NCBI GenBank assembly: GCA_950097015.1
Contig: CATNEN010000030.1
Location: 3,953,001 to 4,017,000 of the forward strand
Origin: Macrostomum hystrix
Lineage: Eukaryota > Platyhelminthes > Macrostomidae
Length of the DNA: 64,000 nt
Direction of reading: 5' to 3'
Part shown: positions 51,601 to 61,669 of the stretch, piece after piece
Layout of the letters: every line of letters begins with the position of its first letter
Numbering within the stretch: the first letter of the stretch is position 1
Translations under genes and position numbers: made by a program
Notes under the pieces: model-generated
Database searches by the model: none
The model's input: the letters and a program-made list of their open reading frames with translations, nothing else
What the model was told of the DNA's origin: nothing

Positions 51601-54475
51601 CTTATAGCAGCCCTGCATCCGTGCTGTAAAGTATATGCAATAATGCAGCAATGTCCTGCGCCTGTCGCCTTTCTGTCTGTCGTACTTTTCTGCACTTTTT
51701 TTACCGAAGTTTTCAAAACTTTTAATGAAAGTTTTAACCATATAAAAAATCTGAAAATGGGAAATGCAATTGGACAAACGCTAAAATGCACTCGCTTAAC
51801 AACAAATTATATGCCAAGTTTGATCTGCTAGCACTACTTTCCTCCTCCGATTCCGTTCTCAATTTCATTGCAGGCGCGAACACTCTGCAGTCAATGATGA
51901 GTCCGTTCAGTAAGTTATTATTAGAATTTGCCACGTTTTCGGTGATAAAATCACCGTTGCACAAATTATATTCAATCCAATGGGTGGTGTGTGTGTGCCT
52001 GCTGCGAATACATCCAAGAGCATTAAATAGATCGTTTAAAAGGCTAATTTAGAGAAATACACTTTCTTATTGAGCGATACTATTTTTTAGTTTTCCTCAC
52101 TAATCTCTGAGTCGCTTTTTGTTGCTTTAATTATCTTGATTCTTTAATTTCAATCCGAACTGTTATTATTTCTATTTCTATTTGTCCCTATTACAGGATT
52201 TTATCCGTCCAGTCTTAACTTTGTCACTTATCAAGAAGGTAATTGTGGAATGTAATTGGACTTGCATGGTTTCACATTTAATTTACAGAGTGGCATTTCA
52301 ATTCCTGTCAACACAAACTTTGTACTCGTACTTTGTGCACGCACACTATTAGGGACGAAAAAGCCTTAAAATTTGATTCATTTAAATGTTGCTATTTTTA
52401 GAAACGTTTCGTGGGGAATCCCTCCTTAACGATCTAGCCTCGAAGCACGTGACTGACGCCAGCCAATCAAATGCAGCCAGAGCACGTTTAATTGCATGCG
52501 CAGCAGTTTGACTAGTTAGATTTCTGTTGATTTTGAGGCTGCATTGATTTAATCCCAGAGGCTACTTAGGCCAGACTAAAAGTGCAAGCGAATGTTGCAG
52601 GTGCGCAGGCCTATTTCCCCCTGGCTATGCCAGCTGCCGCAGCGGCGGTTCCCGCCCAGACAAGTGAGTGCGCCTTTTGCTATTGGTCTTCCTAACCGAT
52701 TTTGCCTAGCAACCAAAGGTGTTAAGACGCCGAGTTTGGCTTGTGGCATGGCATAATTTTACACGTTTATTTTTTTGCCGCGGTAAATCACAAAAGTACA
52801 TAGATTGCGGATCCTGTGTTGCACAATCACTCAAGCTTCTAATATTAAATTCAACCCAGTGACTTTTACTCTTTACTTGATTATATATTTAAAATTTAAA
52901 ACGGCTTCGGTGTTTCACCCTGACCTAATAATAAAACAAAACGATTAATTATGTTTTCTAATTAGCACGTCTTAGAATAAAACTTATATAAAGCTTAGAC
53001 TGAAATTTTAAATTTGTTCAATTCAACCCAGTCCAGAATATTTAAGCATGCCAAATGATCTATTCACTGTGATTGATTTTTTATAACTTTACTGTTGGTT
53101 TCAAACAACAGAGGTTGTAGCCTTGCGGTTAGAGCCTCGGACTCACGACTTGAAGGTCGGGGTTCGATTCTTGACCTCACTAGAAAAATTTGTGTCCTTT
53201 AGCGAGACACTTAACTCTGCATTGCTTCAGTTCACCCAGCCGTTAAATGGGTGCCAGCTGGATAGTTGAGGGTGGGTGTGGCGTCCCCAGTCGATGGACT
53301 GAAAAGCTGTACGCAGCCTTCAGCATTGCACAATATCTGCGGCTGTGCTGTCGGCTGCACATCTGGCCCTATTGGGGCAGGAGTAATGGATTATTTCTTT
53401 TTAATAATTATTATTACACAGAAGATTTTTACATTTATCATTGTAAAAATGAAAGATTCTAGAGTCAGGACTTCATTTGAAGGCTTAGAAAAATCGAACC
53501 AATGACCTGCGTGCAATATTTAAAATCTTCGCTGACTCCAAAAACTTCCCATCAACAATTCGTCACTCGTCGGGCAGGCCTGAAGGAGGAGCAGATCCCA
53601 ATGCTGCTTGTGAACAGCGGCGCCCAGGCCTCCGCTACGGCCCACTCAGGTATTGCCCAGCACCAGCAGCAGCTGCACCAGCTGCAGCAGCTGCAGCAGT
53701 ACCAGCTGCACACTCGAAGGGCCGCCGTCATTCAGCTAGACGAGCCCCTGCTGACCCACGTCGAGCAGCCGAAAATTTTCCAGCTGGCCAACGCCGCTGG
53801 CAGCGAAGCTGTCTCGGCGTGGGAGTCAGCCGAACCAGACGGGGCCTGCGTCGAGGCTGCGGTGACGGCCGCGCCCGCGGTGGCGGAGTTGATTATCCAG
53901 GAGGTTCCGGGTCGCAACATGGCGGAGGTGCAGCACAGCCTAGTCACTGGTACCCATGCACAATGGGGCGCAATGCCTGCTTTATTTTGAGCATGCAGCC
54001 TCAGGCCGCACGCCATTGATAAAATTTATTAAGCACAGTTGGTGTCGGCTCAATACCTGTGTCTCTATAATCCTCCATTGCTTTCTTAATTCCATTTTAT
54101 GACTAACAGTGAAAGCGCGTGATATTGCTTTGGGCATTGCATAACCATAGAGATGCAATCTATGTGCAAGGCTAATATTTTTAGCTGCGAAATTACGAGC
54201 TACTAACAAAAGTTTGATTCTATAACTCCTGCCGTAAATGACTGTGATTTCTTCTTTACTAGGACATTTCATCATGAGCTGGCGTACAAAATTTTGATAT
54301 TTTATTACATTTCTTAAGTTTGCAGTGCATAGTGCGTCTTAACACGTTAATTAACACGTTAACAATTAACACGTTCGATACGTTAATCATTTTTTCCGTT
54401 TTTTCTGCGATAGTTAAATCTGTACTTCACTGTTAAATTTCCATTTTGACAGAGGAGAACCACTTGACAGAGCTT

Positions 54476-54550
<75 letters not shown>

Positions 54551-56240
54551 GATATTGGATTGACTGGCGGAGCACCAATGGCCACAAGCGAGGAAGAGTC
54601 AGAGGCATCCAAAGTTGCAGTAGTGCACAATTCCAACAACTCCGGTGAGTCTGGGGCACCTCGGTGACCAGGTGAGGGGTAGCCTGAGTGACCAGGTGAG
54701 GGTAGCCTGAGTGACCAGGTGAGGGTAGCCTGAGTGACCAGGTGAGGGTAGCCTGAGTGACCAGTTGAGGGGTAGCCTGAGTGACCAGGTGAGGGGTAGC
54801 CTGAGTGACGAGGTGAGGGGTAGCCTGAGTGACGAGGTGAGGGGTAGCCTGAGTGACCAGGTGAGGGGTAGCCTGAGTGACCAGGTGAGGGGTAGCCTGA
54901 GTGACCAGGTGAGGGGTAGCCTGAGTGACCAGTTGAGGGGTAGCCTGAGTGACCAGGTGAGGGTAGCCTGAGTGACCAGGTGAGGGGTAGCCTGAGTGAC
55001 CAGTTGAGGGGTAGCCTGAGTGACCAGGTGAGGGGTAGCCTGGATGACCAGGTGAGGGGTAGCCTGAGTGACCAGTTGAGGGGTAGCCTGAGTGACCAGG
55101 TGAGGGGTAGCCTGAGTGACCAGTTGAGGGGTAGCCTGAGTGACCAGGTGAGGGGTAGCCTGAGTGACCAGGTGAGGGGTAGCCTGAGTGACCAGGTGAG
55201 GGGTAGCCTGAGTGACCAGGTGAGGGGTAGCCTGAGTGACCAGGTGAGGGGTAGCCTGAGTGACTAGGTGAGGGTAGCCTGAGTGACCAGGTGAGGGGTA
55301 GCCTGAGTGACCAGGTGAGGGGTAGCCTGAGTGACCAGGTGAGGGGTAGCCTGAGTGACCAGGTGAGGGGTAGCCTGAGTGACCAGGTGAGGGGTAGCCT
55401 GAGTGACCAGGTGAGGGGTAGCCTGAGTGACCAGGTGAGGGGTAGCCTGAGTGACCAGGTGAGGGGTAGCCTGAGTGACCAGGTGAGGGGTAGCCTGAGT
55501 GACCAGGTGAGGGGTAGCCTGAGTGACTAGGTGAGGGTAGCCTGAGTGACCAGGTGAGGGGTAGCCTGAGTGACCAGGTGAGGGGTAGCCTGAGTGACCA
55601 GGTGAGGGGTAGCCTGAGTGACCAGGTGAGGGTAGCCTGAGTGACCAGGTGAGGGGTAGCCTGAGTGACCAGGTGAGGGGTAGCCTGAGTGACCAGGTGA
55701 GGGGTAGCCTGAGTGACTAGGTGAGGGGTAGCCTGAGTGACCAGGTGAGGGGTAGCCTGAGTGACCAGGTGAGGGTAGCCTGAGTGACCAGGTGAGGGTA
55801 GCCTGAGTGACCAGTTGAGGGGTAGCCTGAGTGACCAGTTGAGGGGTAGCCTGAGTGACCAGGTGAGGGGTAGCCTGAGTGACCAGGTGAGGGGTAGCCT
55901 GAGTGACCAGGGGAGGGTAGCCTGAGTGACCAGGTGAGGGGTAGCCTGAGTGACGAGGTGAGGGGTAGCCTGAGTGACCAGGTGAGGGGTAGCCTGAGTG
56001 ACCAGTTGAGGGGTAGCCTGAGTGACCAGGTGAGGGGTAGCCTGAGTGACGAGGTGAGGGGTAGCCTGAGTGACCAGGTGAGGGTTAGGAGCAATAGACG
56101 CTTCTATCAGTGTTACTATTAGTAGAATGACACGCAGATGAGGTGCATTATTAAATAATTTTTTTTGTATTCGGTATTTACCTTTCTGCACCCTAAATCA
56201 ATCAGACCTCAGTATTCATCAGCTGGGCATTGGGGTGTGA
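32929..56240 (+). CDS. Shaw: Shaw-type (Kv3/KCNC) voltage-gated potassium channel, complete, 724 aa
   Basis: Coding exons: 32929-33210, 42626-42853, 43703-44115, 44239-44477, 49076-49348, 51874-51909, 52197-52238, 52601-52663, 53578-53949, 54453-54644, 56206-56240. All phases match; 2,175 nt. The product is a plasma-membrane delayed-rectifier K+ channel subunit. The T1 tetramerisation domain starts [10 protein letters not shown] and carries the non-Shaker zinc motif H71-x5-C77-x20-C98-C99. S1 is [20 protein letters not shown]4 reads [16 protein letters not shown], with few positive charges, as in Shaw. The selectivity filter TVGYGD is at 375-380 and S6 PVP at 406-408, then [20 protein letters not shown] as in Drosophila Shaw. 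Beyond about residue 450 the tail is unlike known family members: several exons of 36-63 nt, a Gln/Leu-rich exon, a 25-Gln tract and an end IGV that could bind class II PDZ domains. The last exon is the weakest call. Confidence 0.95.
33235..35408 (+). repeat. 13-bp minisatellite in Shaw intron 1
   Basis: About 165 copies of CTTAGAAGCTAAT, with CTACT, AACCT and TTTGAAG variants. The variant pattern AACCT..TTTGAAG..CTACT recurs at about 33893, 34165, 34375 and 34500, showing block duplication. The array starts about 25 bp after the exon 1 donor. Confidence 0.97.
35795..36090 (+). mobile_element. SINE family C, copy 5
   Basis: Contains GGGTGACTAACAGCGTTTGC, CTCGCACCAAGGTCCCTGAG, CTCGATTCCGCGGCGAGG and GGGGGCTTGTCGTACAATTT. 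It lies in Shaw intron 1. Confidence 0.85.
36091..37084. other. Shaw intron 1, unique segment
   Basis: No gene seen. It contains an (AC)n microsatellite at 36829-36862. Confidence 0.6.
36829..36862. repeat. (AC)n microsatellite
   Basis: ACACAC run with one G interruption. Confidence 0.92.
37085..38935. repeat. 16-bp minisatellite (GAATTCCCAATCCACT) in Shaw intron 1
   Basis: About 115 units alternating GAATTCCCAATCCACT and GAATTCCCAATTTAAT, so EcoRI sites recur every 16 bp. Identical 75-codon minus ORFs at 37608 and 38296, and near-identical ones at 37864 and 38552, show a higher-order period of 688 bp. Confidence 0.97.
38936..39404. other. Shaw intron 1, unique segment
   Basis: AT-rich, no gene or repeat recognised. 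Confidence 0.5.
39405..39657. repeat. CAG/CCA-rich low-complexity tract at the LINE junction
   Basis: CAGCAGCAGCAACAGC-type and CAGCCACAGCTGCAGC-type triplets, open as Gln/Ala/Leu runs in all frames. It ends exactly where the reverse-transcriptase similarity begins. Confidence 0.9.
39659..40200 (+). mobile_element. Non-LTR retrotransposon (LINE) fragment, reverse transcriptase
   Basis: Translation gives [40 protein letters not shown], then [19 protein letters not shown] and ILCLLDFS. After a break it gives [29 protein letters not shown] and FSEGLPQ. These are the finger and palm blocks of Jockey/CR1-like reverse transcriptases. Near 39976-40016 a 14-bp segment (AAGGTGCCTATGAC) is repeated, which breaks the frame just at the catalytic aspartate block. 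Both ends are truncated, so this is a dead copy in Shaw intron 1. Confidence 0.88.
40201..42625. other. Shaw intron 1, 3' segment
   Basis: Mostly unique sequence with one 33-bp minisatellite (41275-41445) and a short TTATC run at 42302. No supported exon before Shaw exon 2. Confidence 0.6.
41275..41445. repeat. 33-bp minisatellite, about five copies
   Basis: The unit is ACAGGGTACAGACAGGCAAT plus GCAACATCAGAAG. All six frames are open in places because 33 is a multiple of three. Confidence 0.92.
42935..43655 (+). repeat. 55-bp minisatellite in Shaw intron 2
   Basis: About 13 copies of AAGAGATCGATGTCCCATTG + TGAGCGTCTTATCAGTTTCA + TAAACATCCGAACCT, alternating with a TTCCCCAAAC subtype. The last copy stops about 45 bp before the exon 3 acceptor. 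Confidence 0.96.
44540..49015 (+). repeat. 29-bp minisatellite, about 150 copies, filling Shaw intron 4
   Basis: The unit is AAATCCTCCAGAAAGCTACT plus CCCTCCCTC, with T and G variants and a 32-bp form (CCTCCTCCAG). The unit has no stop in any plus frame, so a 1,500-codon ORF spans it. Flanking exons 4 and 5 join in phase (G|GC to Gly) without it, encoding the pore-to-S6 junction, so the array is intronic. Confidence 0.98.
49850..51560 (+). repeat. 21-bp minisatellite with higher-order repeats in Shaw intron 5
   Basis: The unit is TTGAAGGACCAGGTGTAGCA plus G, with an interspersed ACAGCTTATCAG variant. Similar blocks ending at 50281 and 50813 indicate an approximately 532-bp higher-order period. 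The first copies (49857-49930) are the most diverged. Confidence 0.96.
52664..53577. other. Shaw intron 8
   Basis: AT-rich; contains the SINE B copy at 53109-53400. Confidence 0.65.
53109..53400 (+). mobile_element. SINE family B, full copy in Shaw intron 8
   Basis: A tRNA-like head (TAGCCTTGCGGTTAGAGCC, GGGGTTCGATTCTTGACC) is followed by ACTTAACTCTGCATTGCTTC, CACCCAGCCGTTAAATGGG and an ATTATTATTAC tail. It is the same family as 14671-14945. Confidence 0.85.
53950..54452. other. Shaw intron 9
   Basis: AT-rich. A small cluster of TTAACACG motifs lies at 54341-54385. No gene seen. Confidence 0.6.
54476..54550 (+). repeat. CAG tract encoding 25 Gln in the Shaw C-terminal tail
   Basis: 24 CAG and one terminal CAA, in frame within exon 10 (about residues 658-682). 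A near-pure CAG tract suggests length polymorphism. Confidence 0.93.
54650..56085 (+). repeat. 23/24-bp minisatellite in Shaw intron 10
   Basis: About 60 copies of GTGACCAGGTGAGGGGTAGC plus CTGA. Every unit holds CCAG|GTGAGG in the gene's sense. It starts about 10 bp after the exon 10 donor and ends about 120 bp before exon 11. The reverse complement of this family forms the array at 59085-59485. Confidence 0.97.
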
Positions 56241-56530
56241 GCTTTTATAAATAATAATCTGTGCTTTTAGTCTGGCACTTTGTGTCTAGTGACATTTGTG
56301 CAATAACAGTTTTACTGCTGAAGACTGTGTATAAACATGGTGTTTATCATCCGTCATATATGAAGCTGCTACCACAATGGATTGTGATGAAATGACATAG
56401 GTCACGCATTAATCACATCATGCCTTGGCTGAGAACTAAAGCAGCACTACAAATCGTTAGCTTTTATTGTTACTGACTGTTACGAGAATAATGTCACTAT
56501 TCAAATAAACTAACGGTTAAACAAAGGGCA
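56241..56530 (+). promoter_or_regulatory. Putative Shaw 3' UTR with poly(A) signal
   Basis: AATAAA at 56504-56509, about 265 bp after the proposed stop, in AT-rich sequence. Confidence 0.4.
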
Positions 56531-56579
56531 GGTAAGAAAGAGTATGTACAATAAGCGTGTATTAGGTGCGTGTACATCG

Positions 56580-57025
56580 AACCCATTGTGTACAGAACAG
56601 ATCTCTCAGAACTAATTTTGTACACAGCAGATCTCTCAGAACCCACTGTACAGAACAGATCTCTCAGAACCCACTGTACAGAACAGATCTCTCAGAACCC
56701 ACTGTACAGAACAGATCTCTTAGAACCCATTGTGTACAGAACAGATCTCTCAGAACCAACTGTGTACAGAACAGATCTCTCAGAACCAACTGTGTACAGA
56801 ACAGATCTCTCAGAACCCACTGTACAGAACAGATCTCTCAGAACCAACTGTACAGAACAGATCTCTCAGAACCCACTGTACAGAACAGATCTCTCAGAAC
56901 CCACTGTACAGAACAGATCTCTCAGAACCCACTGTACAGAACAGATCTCTCAGAACCCACTGTACAGAACAGATCTCTCAGAACTCACTGTACAGAACAG
57001 ATCTCTCAGAACCCATTGGGTAAAA
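56580..57025. repeat. 28-bp minisatellite (with BglII sites)
   Basis: About 16 copies of TGTACAGAACAGATCTCTCA plus GAACCCAC. Period 28 with no stops in any plus frame gives three overlapping artefactual ORFs. Confidence 0.96.
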
Positions 57026-57037
57026 AACAGATCTACC

Positions 57038-57184
57038 TCAGCTCATAGCCACTAACTTAATCCCAATATCCATCTCCGCATTGTCAGCAGTTTCATCGGA
57101 CAGTCCGTCAGCCGTACCCGGAGCTGGCCAGTCACCGCCAAGAGCGTCCAATGCGTGATTACGTAATTCGTCAGCATTTTGAAT
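57038..57184 (-). CDS. Terminal coding exon of an unidentified minus-strand gene (partial)
   Basis: After a CTACAG acceptor at 57185-57190 the frame reads AIQNADELRNHALDALGGDW, then PAPGTADGLSDETADNAEMD and IGIKLVAMS, ending at TGA 57038-57040. It is acidic and helix-prone, with coding-like composition. A possible upstream exon at 58092-58128 (SEAARMLAAQTR) has matching phase but a poor donor, GTCTAC. I do not recognise the family. It would be convergent with Shaw. Confidence 0.45.
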   Translation of the reverse strand: MQNADELRNHALDALGGDWPAPGTADGLSDETADNAEMDIGIKLVAMS

Positions 57185-57634
57185 TGCACCTGTAGATTCG
57201 ACTATTAGTAGCGTCTTGATTACGCTCGGCAAAAAAAATTAATGGGGCTTTCCTCGAATATGAAACAATCTAAAAACATAAAATCAATACTTCCTGTAAC
57301 ATTTCCATGACCACTTGTGCGAGTATTTGCTTCTCATAGCAACACTGTTGCTTGCTGACGTTATGCTTTTGAATAAAGTCTAATTATTTATGTGTGTTTA
57401 CTGAATCATTTTTACTCGTCTCCATAGTTGAAAAATGAGCAGACTGAATTATTCTAATGAAAGATTTCTTCTTACTATACGCATGCTGTTGTTTCAACTT
57501 TAAGCATTTACTGAGCAACGAGTAGAAGCAAAACTATTGATAAAAATAATATATTGTCTGCAATATTTCACCTAAATCGACAACAATGTTTCTTTCACTT
57601 TTTCGAGCTATTTCATTGATCCCTTTTTGTCACT

Positions 57635-57985
57635 CAGAACCCTTAGTGTCACAGATGTGTAAGAACCCATAGAGTGTCACAGGTGTGTCAGAACCCATAG
57701 AGTGTCACAGGTGTATCAGAACCCATAGAGTGTCACGGGTGAGTCAGAACCCATAGAGTGTCACAGGTGAGTCGGAACCCATAGAGTGTCACAGGTGAGT
57801 CAGAAGCCATAGAGTGTCACAGGTGAGTCGGAACAAATAGAGTGTCACAGGTGAGTCAGAACCCATGGAGTGTCACAAGTGAGTCAGAAGCCATAGAGTG
57901 TCACAGGTGAGTCAGAAGCCATAGAGTGTCACAGGTGAGTCAGAACCCATAGAGTGTCACAGATGCGTGGAAACCCACAGTGTCG
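57635..57985 (+). repeat. 28-bp minisatellite (GTCACAGGTGAGTCAGAACC)
   Basis: About 12 copies with CATAGAGT completing the unit. It is the same family and orientation as the larger array at 61920-62935. Confidence 0.95.
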
Positions 57986-59084
57986 CGGGTGACTCAGTGA
58001 TTTTAAAAGCTATATATCACAGCTGTTTAATGGAGCTAAAAGCTCAGAATTTCTAAGCGTCTAAGCGCGACTAGCGGTAGGAAATGTAGACGTCTAGTTT
58101 GCGCTGCCAGCATCCTCGCCGCCTCGGACTGTAAACTTTGTCAATAGTAGATTGATCAATATATTGTTTGATGCAAATGCTTCCGTATTTAAAAAAGCGG
58201 CATTGCATTTGATACCGTCAGCGGCATTTTATCAAGGCAGATAGTTCTGCTGGAACTACATTTCTACGAGATAATTGCTTCAGTAGTGCAGGATAATATT
58301 ACCTGGCAACTATGACAGTGGCTAAAATTCTCAATTATTACCCAAAGTGTACACTCACGCAAGCAGAGTGATATGCACCAAAACTTCACAAGTTTTAGTA
58401 GGCCGCATAGCTAAAAGCAACAAGCTGTGACAACATCAGCAATTCAATCCATCAATGAATTCCCGTGTTTGATGCTGCCATTAAAATAACATTTTTACGG
58501 CTACGGAAATGAAACATGAATCAAAGTTTGTAGCAATTGTGTGAAACGGCTGTTCTCAATCGTTTGATGAAGCGATGAGGTCTGGCAGGGCCTTTAGGAG
58601 GGCCAACGGAGCAGCGATGGCTCCAGTTTTGGATTCGCGTCCCTCACTTTATTGACTGAGAAAACATGGCGAGAGAGGAGAAATAAATTGCTCAGAAAAA
58701 TAGAAGCCAAAATACAAAGAACGTACCCCCGCTAACGCACTGTTGCTATGGCAACGGAATCACATGACCCTCGGTTGCAAGCACTTCTGTCTTTTCCTTC
58801 ACACTCAGCCTAGCCTCCAGTCAGAGCCAACAGGCCGATCACATTTTCTTCAAGTCGTTTCTTCTGGCCGAAATCAAGCGGATCAGCTTCTAGATTGATC
58901 TAGTTCTGTCTGGTGTGCGTCTTATTCGCTTCTGTGCCTCATTCTTTGCTAGCACTTTTTTCGAGACATATCGGATCAAAGTATTTCGGCTATTAAAAAC
59001 CCCTTGGGACACAAAAAACTCTTTATGGTCCAATGGAACTGCTTGTTTATCCAAAATTTGTCCTTGAGCAAGATTCTTAATTCC

Positions 59085-59485
59085 CCTCAGCTGGTCACTC
59101 AGGCTACCCCTCAGCTGGTCACTCAGGCTACCCTCACCTGGTCACTCAGGCTACCCTCACCTGGTCACTCAGGCTACCCTCACCTGGTCACTCAGGCTAC
59201 CCTCACCTGGTCACTCAGGCTACCCTCACCTGGTCACTCAGGCTACCCTCACCTAGTCACTCAGGCTACCCTCACCTGGTCACTCAGGCTACCCTCACCT
59301 GGTCACTCAGGCTACCCTCACCTAGTCACTCAGGCTACCCTCACCTAGTCACTCAGGCTACCCTCACCTAGTCACTCAGGCTACCCTCACCTGGTCACTC
59401 AGGCTACCCTCACCTAGTCACTCAGGCTACCCTCACCTAGTCACTCAGGCTACCCTCACCTAGTCACTCAGGCTACCCTCACCTG
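59085..59485 (-). repeat. Inverted sister of the Shaw intron 10 array
   Basis: About 17 copies of CTCACCTGGTCACTCAGGCT plus ACC, the exact reverse complement of the 54650-56085 unit. Confidence 0.96.
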
Positions 59486-59886
59486 TTCATCAGTTCCTGT
59501 GTTCGAGTCCGCAGCGTGGCTCTTAATATTTCGAGGGCAGATTTGTAAGCCATCTTGTCCTATACAAAACCCTGCTACTCTGCTGCGAAAGGAAATTAAG
59601 AATGCAATAAAAGTCTAGAAAGTAGAGACAACAGACCCCGTGGTCACCAAAGCGTGTCTCATTGTACCTATATTTTTAGGAAGTTAAAACGCTGACAAAC
59701 CGTGGACCAAGTAAGCTAATTTATTATCAGAACAAAGGCAACCAACAACCAATTAGCTCTAATTAGACTTCATTCATAAAATAGCTAAACGATTCCCTTG
59801 CTTCAATAATCGATGAGTTAACCCCCCAACACAAAATGCTTTCCCACCGCCATTGGCTGTCCTATGCCAGCAGTCCGCGCCAGCAA

Positions 59887-59917
59887 GGATAAAAGGCCTT
59901 GGATCCAAGTTCAGTGC
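59887..59917 (+). promoter_or_regulatory. Candidate core promoter of the DEG/ENaC gene
   Basis: A TATA-like GGATAAAAGG at 59887-59896 is followed 24 bp later by an initiator-like TTCAGT at 59910-59915, about 50 bp before the ATG. Confidence 0.4.
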
Positions 59918-59964
59918 AGCGCAGTCCAGTTCATCATCTCAGCTCTCCCCAAATCAACCAAGCA

Positions 59965-61669
59965 ATGGAGATCGGTGTCCAGTCAATCAACGAGTTTGTG
60001 CGGTCAACCACAGCGCACGGCTTTAATAGGGCCTACGAGAGCCAGTCCATGCCGATTCGCTGCATGTGGCTGATCTTCCTCCTAGCTTCAATGGGCGGCT
60101 TCGGTTATAACCTGGCCCTGCTTGTCACCAACTACATGTCAACTCCAATATCGGCCACGATTTCACCTGGCGCCATTCAGTTTCAGACTCCGGACATCAC
60201 TCTGTGCTCTGTGGCGCCTGTGTCTTCTACAAACTATTACGAAACTGTCACCAAGAGGCCGGATGTGTTCGGCCAGATGTACGCCCAGGCCACTGCCGTG
60301 CAGACCAACGTTGTCACCAAGGGGCTGGAACTGTCCTCCGACATCCTGCTGCAGGTTGGTGCCTGCGTCCCAGCTGGCGAGTCTTCTCATCGTCTCATCT
60401 CGTGTGTACTTCTGTACAGTCCATGGACTGGGCAGGCCGCCACACCAACCCGAATTTGTGCCCCCAGCTCATGCTGCTCACCAACCCATTTTACAGCCGA
60501 GCAAACTGAAGCGATAGGGAATTAATAGTCTAGCTCAAAGGTACCAATTGTCTACCTTGGATTGAGATTAGAACTCCCGAGAACTAAGGGCACCCGACAA
60601 ATAACTTGGTAATATGTTTAAAAAGTGAATTGCGTCGTTTATTTTTAAGTTTATTTTCTCCACTATAATTATCTTCTCCATTAATAACAAAAATAATTGC
60701 CGGAGGGCTGCAGGCAATGGCCTTAATTTAGCGACACTAGACCTGCAGCCAGCGAAGAGACAATTCTGCCCGTTTCGCTGATTCCTGAGCACACATGCAC
60801 ACAGATACCGTACGCAGGCTCATGCTCACACAGGTGTGTACATCTGCCCTGACTTTCTCATCTTCAGGCAGTGTACACTTCACTGTGCCTTGTTGGTTGG
60901 CCCTCAAGGGCGTAAATTGTACGACAAGCCCCCAAGCCTTCTCTCCGCGTCTCCGTCTCAACTGAATGTGGCCTCGCCGCTGAATCGAGCTCAGGGACCT
61001 TGCTGCGAGAGGCAAACGGGTTAACCGCCCAACCACTCACCCCCTTCTCTCAGTTGGTGGGGAAGTTGCTATAATCTCATTTCATCTCAATTTCCTTTTA
61101 CAACTCTCCAAGATTTCGTCTCGTCTCACCTCGAGTTCGAAACCTCTCAATTCCAGGTTTCCCGCGATGTTTTCGACTCGAACCTGCTGCTGAAATACCT
61201 GGGCCACAAGCAGGAGTGGTTCATTGTGCGCTGCCGCTACAAGGGCATCAGCTGCAGCTTCGCGGACTTCAGCGGCTTCTGGGACAGCAAGTTCGGCAAC
61301 TGCTTCCGGTTCCAGCCATCGGACCAGCTGGTCAATGCGACCAAGGACATTGTGGAGTTCAAGCTGGATCTTGTGAGTTCGCTAGATGTGCCTTGACGCT
61401 TTGGACAATACAAATCTATTTTTAGCTTTGTTCATCTCCGTAAAACGCCAGATTCTGTTCACCGACACGGCACCGGTTGTGTCGAACGAAAACAGCCAAA
61501 CAATCTACAGCATGCTGACCGCGGGCATCACCTTCGAGGGCGAGTATGACGCTTCCAAATCCGGCGGCGCCATCCTGTTCTATGGCGACAAGGATCACTA
61601 CCCGAGGGACTACATAAACCTGTCACCCGGTGTGCAGTCCTATGTGAACTTCCAGATGGTTGAGCATCG
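59965..61669 (+). CDS. DEG/ENaC/ASIC-family sodium channel subunit, 5' part (at least 274 aa)
   Basis: Coding exons: 59965-60354, 61157-61372, 61452-61669. The last ends in phase 2 at a GTGAGT donor, and the rest is not found in this window. The family forms trimeric amiloride-sensitive cation channels. The start fits: a cytoplasmic N-terminus with FVRSTTAHGFNRAYES, including the conserved His-Gly gating motif; TM1 at about residues 33-55 (MWLIFLLASMGGFGYNLALL); then the early ectodomain (IQFQTPDITLCSVAP). Exon 2 gives WFIVRCRYKGISCSFADF and the diagnostic FGNCFRF. Exon 3 gives GITFEGEYDA and the conserved LSPGVQSYVNFQMV segment. The Cys-rich thumb, TM2 and selectivity filter would be encoded downstream. 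The subfamily cannot be judged. Confidence 0.9.
60690..61050 (-). mobile_element. SINE family C, copy 6 (most complete)
   Basis: Reverse-oriented. The head at the right (about 61035-61048) reads GGGGGTGAGTGGTTGGGCGG, then TTAACCCGTTTGCCTCTCGC and GAGCTCGATTC (A- and B-box-like). The body includes GGCTTGGGGGCTTGTCGTAC and CTGGCTGCAGGTCTAGTGTC. The tail is ATTATTTTTGTTATTAATGG. It lies in intron 1 of the DEG/ENaC gene and gives the family length as about 360 bp. Confidence 0.9.

Larger units (their letters stand above)
57191..59880. other. Region between the 57-kb exon and the DEG/ENaC gene
   Basis: Two minisatellite arrays (57635-57985, 59085-59485) sit in otherwise unique AT-rich DNA. A B-box-like GTGTTCGAGTCCGC at 59499 may be a SINE fragment. 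No other exon is supported. Confidence 0.5.

Noticed and set aside
54599-56191. 530-codon minus-strand ORF
   Set aside because: Antisense of the Shaw intron 10 minisatellite and of part of exon 10.
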